Below, one piece after another: positions 34,686 to 41,867 of a DNA stretch of 64,000 bases. This DNA is from Cohnella sp. GbtcB17 (GTDB lineage Bacteria > Bacillota > Bacilli > Paenibacillales > Paenibacillaceae), in contig NZ_JAGXJW010000048.1 in the NCBI RefSeq assembly GCF_019091135.1, positions 1-64,000 of the forward strand, given 5' to 3'. Within the stretch, counting starts at the first letter, position 1. Each line of letters opens with the position of its first letter. The notes under the pieces are model-generated. The model did no database searches and was not told the origin of the DNA. It saw only the letters and a list, made by a program, of their open reading frames with translations. Made by a program: the position numbers and the translations under genes.

Positions 34686-34967
34686 TCATTCTTGGGGTGG
34701 GATGGGGCGGAAGAAAGGCAGCAATCTCTCTGCCAGCTTCGAACTGTCGACATGATACGTACCCGTGGATACTTCCTTCTTCAAGCTCTCGATCCGTTCC
34801 GCGCGCTCCGCGCTCTGCGCGCCTTGGGCGCCCAGCAGCTCCTTCGCTTCCTCGGAGATTTGCACCTGGTCCTTGCGCTTCGGCCCCGTCTGGCTGCCCG
34901 GACGCACTTCGTTGTTATTCTGATAGGCTCTATAGGCGCCTATACGCTGCGTATCGTTGATTTTCAT
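34686..34967 (-). CDS. flgM: Anti-sigma-D factor FlgM
   Basis: 93 residues. Starts MKINDTQRIGAYRAYQ, with the basic middle and DQVQISEEAKELL box; the C-terminal part ERIESLKKEVSTGTYHVDSSKLAERLLPFF is the sigma-binding segment. It holds sigma-D inactive until hook completion, and so would gate all the sigma-D promoters in this window. ATG 34967 is 9 bp after GAGGTG; an upstream GTG at 34979 is part of that RBS. Confidence 0.93.
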   Translation of the reverse strand: MKINDTQRIGAYRAYQNNNEVRPGSQTGPKRKDQVQISEEAKELLGAQGAQSAERAERIESLKKEVSTGTYHVDSSKLAERLLPFFRPIPPQE

Positions 34968-35017
34968 AATAAGACTCACCTCGGCGACTTGAAGTTTCAG
35001 CCCGAATAAATAAAAGA

Positions 35018-35044
35018 CCGATAAACCGTTACAGGTATTATCGG
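35018..35044 (-). terminator. Intrinsic terminator after yvyF, overlapping the flgM promoter
   Basis: Minus strand CCGATAA-(13)-TTATCGG hairpin followed by TCTTTTATTTATT. The left arm of the stem includes the sigma-D -10 element of the next promoter. Confidence 0.7.
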
Positions 35045-35064
35045 CTACATCCCGTATGAAGTTA
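35038..35064 (-). promoter_or_regulatory. Sigma-D promoter of flgM
   Basis: Minus strand TAAC (35064-35061), 15 bp, GCCGATAA (35045-35038): one mismatch in each box. In B. subtilis flgM also has its own sigma-D promoter, so the match is expected here. Confidence 0.7.
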
Positions 35065-35078
35065 ATAGAACGTCGTGC

Positions 35079-35495
35079 CTAATTCCGATCGTTAAATCGG
35101 TCTTTGATTCGATACGTGTTCTCGGATCCTGTCGAATCGGCGCCTTCGCTCTGCTTCCTGGCGCTGGTGGCGCTTCGGATCTCCGCCTGCAGCCGGCTGT
35201 GGCAGCTCGCGCACATGCCGCCTTCGCGAATGGGGGCGCCGCACATTTCGCAGGGGTAGTGCATGTTGACGGCGTTTTTGAGCGAGATACGTCCTTCGCG
35301 GATATACTTGGTAATCTGCTTGATGCTGACGCCTGTCGCCTCCGACAGTTCGTTGATCGTGGTGCCTTTGTTTTTTTTCAGATAGTCCAGGCAGCTCTCG
35401 TACTGCTTTTCGCCCTTGGCGAAGCATTCGTTGCATACCTCTCTAATATGGCGAGCGAACAGCTTGCCGCAACTGGGGCAATTCGCTAGATTCAT
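35079..35495 (-). CDS. YvyF-like zinc-ribbon flagellar-operon protein
   Basis: 138 residues. Zinc-ribbon CPSCGKLF...CNEC at the N-terminus, a helix-turn-helix region (INELSEATGVSIKQITKYIREGRISL, about 48-75), and a second ribbon CEMCGAPI...CASC. Matches the TIGR03826/YvyF family, a possible DNA-binding regulator at the comF-flgM junction. The ATG at 35495 follows GGAGG by 6 bp; the C-terminal 30 residues are low-complexity. Confidence 0.9.
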   Translation of the reverse strand: MNLANCPSCGKLFARHIREVCNECFAKGEKQYESCLDYLKKNKGTTINELSEATGVSIKQITKYIREGRISLKNAVNMHYPCEMCGAPIREGGMCASCHSRLQAEIRSATSARKQSEGADSTGSENTYRIKDRFNDRN

Positions 35496-35608
35496 GAGCA
35501 ACCTCCGTCCCCGATCCGAGGATCGACAGCATTCGATATCGTCCTTTTATTGTAAAGGATACGGGTAGGTCATGTACACTTTTTATTGAAATTGGCACGC
35601 AAAGTCCA

Positions 35609-36379
35609 TCATGTCCTAGACCAGGCGATCCCGTAGACTTCGGCGCCGGGCGCGGCTTGGAGAATCGCGCGGGCGCAATCGTTCATCGTACTCCCCGTCG
35701 TGTAGATGTCGTCCGCGATCAGGATCCGGAGCGAACGCTCCGGCTGCCGCTCGACGGCAAAACCTTCCACAGGCGCGAACAGTCCGCGCATGTCTTCAAT
35801 GCGCCCGCGGCGCGCCTTGCCGCTCTGCTTGTCCGTATCCCGCGTCCGCTTCAGCAATTCACGGTACGGAATCCCGTACCAAGCGGACACCGCAGCAGCG
35901 ATGCGCTCGGCCTGATTGAATCCCCGTTCCTCTAGCCTGCCCGGCGCAAGCGGAACGGCAGTGATCAGGTCGAAGGCGCCGCCGAAATCCGCCCGCAGCC
36001 GCTCCATGGCGCCCGACAGCATAGCGGCCATAATCTCGGCATACCGCTCCGCTCCCCTGTATTTGAAGTCGGCGAGCCAGCCCTTCATCTCGTCCCGATA
36101 TTGCACGGCGCACCGTACGCCATTGAAATGCGTCAGCTTGCGGCGCAGGCAATCCCCGCATCGGCCGGGCCTGCCGCAAACGGGACACATCGGCGCCCAA
36201 ATCCAAGGGATGCGGGTCGCGCAAGCGCCGCATAACCGGTCTAAACGCATTCTCGCCTCCGGATGCCACACCGGTACGGGAGAAGGAGCCGGCTCGCCGC
36301 GCACCTCGCGCAGACAAACCGGACATTGCCGAAGCACGGGATGAAGAAGTCCGTAAACGGCATGAAGCAAGCCCTTCAT
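35609..36379 (-). CDS. comFC: ComFC, phosphoribosyltransferase-like competence protein
   Basis: 256 residues. Two N-terminal zinc-binding pairs (CPVC...CGAC, CPVCG...CGDC). Phosphoribosyltransferase fold with VPLAPGRLEERGFNQAERIA and the PRPP-binding loop ILIADDIYTTGSTMNDCA (about 218-235). Needed for natural DNA uptake; acts with ComFA in the cytosol. ATGA overlap with comFA. comFB, present in B. subtilis, is missing between them. Confidence 0.95.
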   Translation of the reverse strand: MKGLLHAVYGLLHPVLRQCPVCLREVRGEPAPSPVPVWHPEARMRLDRLCGACATRIPWIWAPMCPVCGRPGRCGDCLRRKLTHFNGVRCAVQYRDEMKGWLADFKYRGAERYAEIMAAMLSGAMERLRADFGGAFDLITAVPLAPGRLEERGFNQAERIAAAVSAWYGIPYRELLKRTRDTDKQSGKARRGRIEDMRGLFAPVEGFAVERQPERSLRILIADDIYTTGSTMNDCARAILQAAPGAEVYGIAWSRT

Positions 36380-38646
36380 GAGCGGCCGCCTTGTCGACGG
36401 CTCGGCTTGAATACGCCGTTAAGGCGGCTGCCTAAGCGGATGCGCCGTTCGTCGCGCGGCAGGTCGAGCAAATACCCGCCGCTGCGCGCGAGCCGGTTCA
36501 TCGCGGTCACCTGCCGGATCGCGCCGGCGAGCGCCCGGGTTCGATGCGCGGCGCAGAAGCAGACGCGGCCGTCCGGGTCGTCCGCCGAGCGACCGGCGCG
36601 TCCGGCCATCTGAACGAGCGCCGCCTCGTCGAACAGCTTGGCGTGGGCGTCGAGGATGAAGACGTCGCTGCGCGGAACGGTGACGCCCCGCTCGAGAATC
36701 GTCGTCGTCACGAGCAAGCGCAGTTCTCGCTCGCGAAAAGCCATCACTTTATCCCGGCGCCCGTCGTCTTGCGAGGAGGTGCCGTCGATGCTGGCCGCCG
36801 AAATGCCCCAGCGCGGCGCTTGACGGCGAAAGAGCGCGACCAGCGCTTCGATCTGCTTGATGTACGGCACGAAAATAAAGACCTGGGCGCCGCGCGCAAG
36901 CGACGCGCCGATGCGAGCGTATAGCGCCGACGCTTGTCTGCCAGCTATGCGGGAGCTAAAGTCGCGCGCTTTTTTCGCATCGTCGGTTAAGCCGCCGCTG
37001 CTCCACCGCTTCATCGGCGCCATAATATAGACATGCGGCACGGGCAGCGGATGCCGGTGGTAACGGACGGGAACCTTCGCGCACGGCAGACGACCGAAGC
37101 TGACGGCACGGCGCATGGCTGCAGGCGGCGTCGCGCTGAGCAGTACGGTCGCGCCGTCGGGTTTGCGGGCGGCTGCGGCGGCATAGTGAAGCATCGGGTC
37201 CCCGTGGTAGGGAAACGCATCGAGCTCGTCGATCAGCACGAGGTCGAAGGCTTGCCCGAAGCGCATCAGCTGGTGCGTCGTCGCCAGCGTCAGGTCGGCC
37301 TGCTGCCATCGGTCCCCGCTGCCGCCGTACAACACCGCCATGCTTCGGCTGGGAAACGCCTTCGCCAGCCGCGGCGCCAGCTCGAGCACGACGTCCCGGC
37401 GCGGCGTCGCGAGCAAGGCGCGGCCGCCGGCGCCGAGCACCGCGTCCAGAAGCGGAAAGATCATCTCGGTCTTGCCGGCTCCCGTAACGGCCCATAACAG
37501 AAAAGAACGCGGCTGTATGGCTAATGGATCGCCATACGGCGCATCAAGCCGCGCTGTAGAGCGCTCGGAGAATTTGCCCCTCTGTAGCGACCCAGCATGA
37601 AAGTTGAGGCTAGTGCGGAGGCGATCCATCGATAGACGCCAAAATCCGGACGCATCCCGGCCTGCTGTTCGGGCCCGCCCGCTCTCCGCCAGCAGGAAGC
37701 GCACCGCCTGCTCCGAGGCGGCCCGCTGCGCCAGGCTGAGGCCCCAGCGCGCGCATACGTCCGCCGCAAGCGGCCCGGCGGCTGCCGCGGCCGCCCCGAG
37801 CGGCGAAGCCGCCGGCGCCGGGCCGCGCACGAGCAGCCCGCACGCGCGGCTGCGGCCCAGCGCCAGGCACGCCTCGCAGACGGCGCAGGCGGCGCTCCCG
37901 CAGGAGGCGCACGCAGTGCGCCTCAGCGCGGCTTCGCCGCTGCCGCATCGCCGGCAGCGCAGGCGCCGTGCCCGCGGCGGCGCGCCGAGCGCGACCGCGG
38001 CGCCAAGCCGCAAGACGCCGAACAGCGCGCCCAACTGTAGCAAGCCCGGCAAGCCAGTGCCTAGCGCGATGCCGGGCGCGCGATCGGCGAGCAGCGCCGA
38101 CGCTTCCGCCTGGAGCAGCGAACGCCCTTCCATCAACGGCACGAGCACCCGAAGTCGCATTGCCTCTAGTTTCCCGGCGGCTGCGCCTCTCCCGTACTTA
38201 CCGCCGGACAAAGACGACAGCAGCTCGCAGCCTTCCTTGGCGGCTCCTGCCGATGCGCCGAGCCATTCGCTCCCTTCCCGCCGACCGCGTCCAAGCCCCA
38301 GCCACAGCTCCCCAAGCTTCGCATATTTGCCGCCTGCCCCTGCCGCATCGCCGCACAAGCGCTGCAACAACGCCCCCACCTCCGCCTCGCCCTGCTCTCG
38401 CCTCCCCGTAAGCGCCGCCTGCAGCTGTCCGCACGCAGCCTCCGCCTCACCGAGTGGCAGCGCCCGCTTCAGCTTCACGATCGCCCCCGTCGCCCGCGGA
38501 AGATCCGCGGCCGCCGCCCCCCATCCTTCGGCTACTCCGTGCCGATAGTCCGGATCGAGCCAGACCCCTTCATCCGTCTCCCAATCCACCGTGTACCTCG
38601 CCTGCCACCCCGTTTGCAGCCGTACCGCGTATACCGTCGCCTTCAT
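36376..38646 (-). CDS. comFA: ComFA, DEAD/DEAH-type DNA-uptake helicase
   Basis: 756 residues, much longer than B. subtilis ComFA (463) because of a long GC-rich N-terminal extension (about 1-380) that contains an LRCRRCGSGEAALRRTACASCG zinc-finger region. The helicase core: Walker A WAVTGAGKTEMIF, DEAH-like LVLIDELDAFPY, SAT motif VLLSATPP, and VTTTILERGVTVP, with QMAGRAGRS. Powers DNA import into the cytosol. ATG 38646 after AAGGAGGAGG. A longer form would run back through the upstream gene's terminator, so I reject it. Confidence 0.93.
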   Translation of the reverse strand: MKATVYAVRLQTGWQARYTVDWETDEGVWLDPDYRHGVAEGWGAAAADLPRATGAIVKLKRALPLGEAEAACGQLQAALTGRREQGEAEVGALLQRLCGDAAGAGGKYAKLGELWLGLGRGRREGSEWLGASAGAAKEGCELLSSLSGGKYGRGAAAGKLEAMRLRVLVPLMEGRSLLQAEASALLADRAPGIALGTGLPGLLQLGALFGVLRLGAAVALGAPPRARRLRCRRCGSGEAALRRTACASCGSAACAVCEACLALGRSRACGLLVRGPAPAASPLGAAAAAAGPLAADVCARWGLSLAQRAASEQAVRFLLAESGRARTAGRDASGFWRLSMDRLRTSLNFHAGSLQRGKFSERSTARLDAPYGDPLAIQPRSFLLWAVTGAGKTEMIFPLLDAVLGAGGRALLATPRRDVVLELAPRLAKAFPSRSMAVLYGGSGDRWQQADLTLATTHQLMRFGQAFDLVLIDELDAFPYHGDPMLHYAAAAARKPDGATVLLSATPPAAMRRAVSFGRLPCAKVPVRYHRHPLPVPHVYIMAPMKRWSSGGLTDDAKKARDFSSRIAGRQASALYARIGASLARGAQVFIFVPYIKQIEALVALFRRQAPRWGISAASIDGTSSQDDGRRDKVMAFRERELRLLVTTTILERGVTVPRSDVFILDAHAKLFDEAALVQMAGRAGRSADDPDGRVCFCAAHRTRALAGAIRQVTAMNRLARSGGYLLDLPRDERRIRLGSRLNGVFKPSRRQGGRS

Positions 38647-38677
38647 GCCGCGCCTCCTCCTTTTTCCGAACGCAAAA

Positions 38678-38721
38678 AAGCACACCGCCTCGGCCCCGTT
38701 AGGCCTATAGCGAGTGTGCTT
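38678..38721 (-). terminator. Intrinsic terminator upstream of comFA
   Basis: Minus strand AAGCACAC...GTGTGCTT stem with an inner GGCC-CCGTTA-like loop, followed by T6. It ends the transcript of the small membrane-protein gene at 38814. Confidence 0.8.
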
Positions 38722-38813
38722 CACCCGTTGCTTGCTGTCATTTCCTAGATACAACTGTCGCTTCCGGCTGGCGCCATACGCACGTTCCGCGCCGAACCGC
38801 TCGTTTCCCACCT

Positions 38814-39329
38814 TTATTGTAGCCGATCGGAAACGGATGTCAATTCCGAACGTCCCTCATCCACGCTCTCGCTCTCACGGTCCCCGTCGCCGTCGCCGTC
38901 AAAATTCCCACCGACGCTTCCGCTCCGCGGCAGCTCCATCCACACCGTGTCCGGCCCGTTCCACGCCTCTGCATACGCCGTCTTCGCCTCTTCCCAGCGC
39001 CTGCGCCCCGTCGCGTAATCTTCGCCGGTCTCGGGCAGCTGGCGGATCAGGCTCACGCCCGCTTCCGTGCGCACAAGCTTTTCCACGATCGACGCGGTGC
39101 CGTCCGCCGCCTCCGGCTCGAGCAGCACGGTAATGCCGACATCGGTCCCCGACAGACTGCCTTGATAACGGAGCGAGCGAATCACCCACTCGATCTGATC
39201 CTCGTGATTGCCCGCGACGATGACGTAGTGCCGCTTCGCGACCGGTCTGCGCCAATGTCTCAGCAGCCGGTAGGCGCAAGCCGCGGCGACCGCATAGCAA
39301 CCTGCGATCCACAGCAGCAATCCGATCAC
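38814..39329 (-). CDS. Small membrane-anchored hypothetical protein
   Basis: About 171 residues. One N-terminal transmembrane helix (IGLLLWIAGCYAVAAACAYRLL) then a soluble part of mixed alpha/beta: HYVIVAGNHEDQIEWVIRSLR and ITVLLEPEAADGTASIVEKLV. I do not recognise a functional motif. The GTG at 39329 is 8 bp after AAGGAGG. Followed by a strong terminator. Orientation and spacing suggest it is its own transcript before comFA. Confidence 0.7.
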   Translation of the reverse strand: MIGLLLWIAGCYAVAAACAYRLLRHWRRPVAKRHYVIVAGNHEDQIEWVIRSLRYQGSLSGTDVGITVLLEPEAADGTASIVEKLVRTEAGVSLIRQLPETGEDYATGRRRWEEAKTAYAEAWNGPDTVWMELPRSGSVGGNFDGDGDGDRESESVDEGRSELTSVSDRLQ

Positions 39330-39338
39330 AGGAGCCAC

Positions 39339-39578
39339 CTCCTTCGCATGAACTCGGCGGCCCCCGTCCCCGTATCGCCCGAGACAGTCCTTCCTCTTGT
39401 GAAAAGGCCGCGCCGCTATGCGACACTATATGCCGACCGGCACGCAGCGGTTCCCTCGTCTGTCTCTCCGAGTACCGGCCCCGGACGGTTGACCCGCACC
39501 GTTACCCCGGACGGCCGCCCCGAACAGCCGCCCCAAACGACTGCTCCGGCGCACACTCGCCCCGCCCCCAATAAAAGA
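39339..39578. other. GC-rich intergenic stretch, no gene seen
   Basis: About 240 bases between the hypothetical gene and the terminator of the symporter. No ORF with a ribosome site and no repeat stands out; it includes the RBS of the preceding minus gene and presumably its promoter, which I cannot place. Confidence 0.5.
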
Positions 39579-39613
39579 GCCTCCGCCCTGCCGCAACCGC
39601 AGCAAGCGAAGGC
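39579..39613 (-). terminator. Intrinsic terminator of the symporter operon
   Basis: Minus strand GCCTTCGC...GCGGAGGC stem with an inner paired segment, followed by TCTTTTATT. It lies about 38 bp after the symporter stop. Confidence 0.8.
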
Positions 39614-39650
39614 CCCCATAAAACGTCAGGCAAAATTAATTACGCCAGCC

Positions 39651-41027
39651 TCACGCCGGATTCAGCACCAGATCCTCGTCCTCGTCGCGGTTAAACGCTT
39701 CGCGGTCGAACTCCCCTTCGGCATTCGCCACGAGCAGCGAGGTGACGGTCGTGCCCGTCGCGTTGACGGCGGTGCGGCCCATATCGATGAGCGCTTCGTC
39801 GCCGGCGACGATGCCGATGCCTTCGAGCGGCAGGCCGAGCGCGGTCAGCACGACCGTCGTGGAGATGACGGCCGGTCCCGGCACGCCCGCCACGCCGATC
39901 GAAGAGATGATGCTGACGAGCACGAGCACGATATAATCCGTTCCCGTCAGGTCGATGCCGTACACCTGCGCGGTGAACACCGCCACGATCGCGGGCCAGA
40001 TGCCGCCACAGCCGTTGAAGTTGACCGAGGCGCCGAGCGGCGCGACAAAGCTCGCGATTTTGTCCGATACATGCAGACGCTTGGTGATGACCTCCAGATT
40101 GACCGGGAGCACCGCGAAGCTGCTGCGTGTCGTGAACGCGACGGCGATCGTCGGATAGATCTTTTTGAAGAAGCGAATCGGGTTGACCCGCGCCACGAGC
40201 AGCACGAGCCCGCCGAACACGAGCACGAAATGAACGATCAGCGCCACGTAGGAAGTGACAATGACGCTTCCGAGCTCCTGCAGCGTTTCCCAGCCGTACC
40301 TGGCCGTGATGCCCGCGATCAGCGCGAATACGCCGTAGGGCGTCAGGCGGATGATGAACTTAACGACCTGGTGCAGCACCTGCGTCAGCGAAGCGATCAG
40401 CTCGCGTACCGGACGGACGGCCTCCGCGTTCCGCGAGCCGACCTTGATGATGGCCACGGCGATGAACAGCGCGAAGATGAGTACCGGCACGACTTTGCCG
40501 TTGGCCGCTTCAAGCACGGGGTTGGAGGGCACGAGATCGAGGATGACCTGGGAGAACGTCGGAATCTCTCTCGCCTCGAAGCCTTCCGGCACCGCTTGCC
40601 GGATCCCCTTGCCCGGGTTGAACAGCAGCGCGATCAGCAGCCCGATGATCGAGGCCACGCCGGTCGTGCCGAGGAACCAGGCGAATGTTTTGAAGCCGAT
40701 TTTGCGCAAATACTCGAGACTGGTGAGCGAAGCGATGCTGTTCAGCACAAGCACGAACACGAGCGGTATGACCAGCATCTTAATGAGGCTGACGTAGATG
40801 CTCCCGAACGTGGTGATCGCTTTGGTGTCCAGGTCCAGATTTTGCAGCAGAATGCCTGCGAGCAGGCCGAGCACGAGTCCCGTAATGACGCGAAGGCCGA
40901 AGCCGATGCGTTTGCGGGCCATAAAGTACAGGATGAAAAATACGAAAATCGAAACGACGAAGCTGTACCAGTTCGTCTCGATCGCGGAGAGCAGATTGTT
41001 GTCTACGCTGTTCATAAGGTTGATCAT
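39651..41027 (-). CDS. Dicarboxylate/amino-acid:cation symporter family protein (TcyP-like)
   Basis: 458 residues, a DAACS-family transporter. About eight transmembrane helices; the hairpin motifs VAFTTRSSFAVLPVNLEV and the later NFNGCGGIWPAIVAVFTA and GVAGVPGPAVISTTVVL segments are those of this family. The N-terminal order and the TTRSS hairpin are most like the L-cystine transporter TcyP, so cystine uptake is a good guess, not proved. Start ATG 41027 or an ATG 4 codons in; the RBS does not decide. Lies 16 bp after the thioredoxin-like gene. Confidence 0.85.
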   Translation of the reverse strand: MINLMNSVDNNLLSAIETNWYSFVVSIFVFFILYFMARKRIGFGLRVITGLVLGLLAGILLQNLDLDTKAITTFGSIYVSLIKMLVIPLVFVLVLNSIASLTSLEYLRKIGFKTFAWFLGTTGVASIIGLLIALLFNPGKGIRQAVPEGFEAREIPTFSQVILDLVPSNPVLEAANGKVVPVLIFALFIAVAIIKVGSRNAEAVRPVRELIASLTQVLHQVVKFIIRLTPYGVFALIAGITARYGWETLQELGSVIVTSYVALIVHFVLVFGGLVLLVARVNPIRFFKKIYPTIAVAFTTRSSFAVLPVNLEVITKRLHVSDKIASFVAPLGASVNFNGCGGIWPAIVAVFTAQVYGIDLTGTDYIVLVLVSIISSIGVAGVPGPAVISTTVVLTALGLPLEGIGIVAGDEALIDMGRTAVNATGTTVTSLLVANAEGEFDREAFNRDEDEDLVLNPA

Positions 41028-41043
41028 CTCTTCCCGATTATTG

Positions 41044-41772
41044 TCATTCGACGAGCGCTTCGAGAACCGAACGCATCTCGTCTTCCTTCATCGTGCCGAG
41101 CTTCCTGTAGGCGATGCGCCCTTCCCGGTCCACGAATACCGAGACAGGGATGGACGTCACGCGGTAAGCTTTGGACACGCTTTTGTCCGAATCGAGCAGC
41201 ACTGGAAAAGGGTATTCGCCCTTGGCGATGTACGCAGCAACCTTGTCGCGGTCCTCGCCGATATCGACGGCCACGATCGCCAGATCTTCGCCTTCGAAAC
41301 TGGCGTGCACCCGCTTCATGGCGGGCATCTCCTTCTTGCACCATTTGCACCAGGTCGTCCAGAAGTTCAGGTAGACCGCCTTGCCGCGCAGATCTTGCAG
41401 CGAGACGGAGTTGCCGTCCAGGTCCTTCAGGGTAAAATCGGGCGCTTCCTCCAACAGGTCTGCCTCCGATTGCCGCACTTCGATTTCCCGCGCTTCGGTC
41501 TGCTGCGTCTCCGACTGCCGCCCTTCCGTCTGCTGCGTCTTCGACTGCTGTGCCTCGGCCTGCTGCATCTCCGACTGCTGATTCACCGGCTGCTGTGCAT
41601 CCGACTGCTGCGTGCCCGGCCGCCCGTCATTTCCTTGCCCGTTAAGGCGCGCCTGCCGGTCCTGCAGAACCTGCGCGTAGCCGCCGCCTCCCTCGTCGAA
41701 GTCGCTAGATACGTACAAGGCCGCGCCCAAGAGGACGAGTGCGGCGAAGAGGATCGCCCATTTGTTTTTCAT
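41044..41772 (-). CDS. TlpA/ResA-like membrane-anchored thiol:disulfide oxidoreductase
   Basis: 242 residues. N-terminal signal-anchor WAILFAALVLLGAALYVSSDF, so facing outside. A Gln/Ser/Glu-rich tandem repeat of about 45 residues follows (about 55-105). The thioredoxin fold starts at DFTLKDLDGNSVSLQDLRGK and carries the active site WTTWCKWCKKEMP (CxxC), then cis-Pro region SIPVSVFVDREG. Probably reduces or forms disulfides in exported proteins. In one transcript with the cystine-type symporter. Confidence 0.9.
   Translation of the reverse strand: MKNKWAILFAALVLLGAALYVSSDFDEGGGGYAQVLQDRQARLNGQGNDGRPGTQQSDAQQPVNQQSEMQQAEAQQSKTQQTEGRQSETQQTEAREIEVRQSEADLLEEAPDFTLKDLDGNSVSLQDLRGKAVYLNFWTTWCKWCKKEMPAMKRVHASFEGEDLAIVAVDIGEDRDKVAAYIAKGEYPFPVLLDSDKSVSKAYRVTSIPVSVFVDREGRIAYRKLGTMKEDEMRSVLEALVE
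41477..41612 (-). repeat. 15-bp coding repeat array in the TlpA-like gene
   Basis: About nine imperfect copies of a 15-bp unit (of the form cagcagtcggagacg on the coding strand) encode QQSEx/QQTEx pentapeptides that make up the linker between anchor and thioredoxin domain. Such repeats can expand or contract, which would change linker length. Confidence 0.7.
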
Positions 41773-41818
41773 CGTAAAAGCCGCCCCTCTCCCCGCTCAC
41801 CTGCGTCAACACGGGCGG

Positions 41819-41847
41819 AATGGACGGCCATCGGCCGCCCATCCCGT
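41819..41847 (-). terminator. Hairpin after the SLH-protein gene
   Basis: Minus strand GGATGGGCGGCC-GAT-GGCCGTCCATTCC hairpin about 20 bp after the stop. The stem is strong but there is no T-run, so it may act as a transcript end or stabiliser only. Confidence 0.5.
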
Positions 41848-41867
41848 TCCTTGCTTATTCAGGTCGA

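Noticed and set aside
38647..38811. 55-residue N-terminal extension of ComFA
   Set aside because: It runs through the intrinsic terminator of the preceding gene and has no RBS, whereas ATG 38646 has AAGGAGGAGG.
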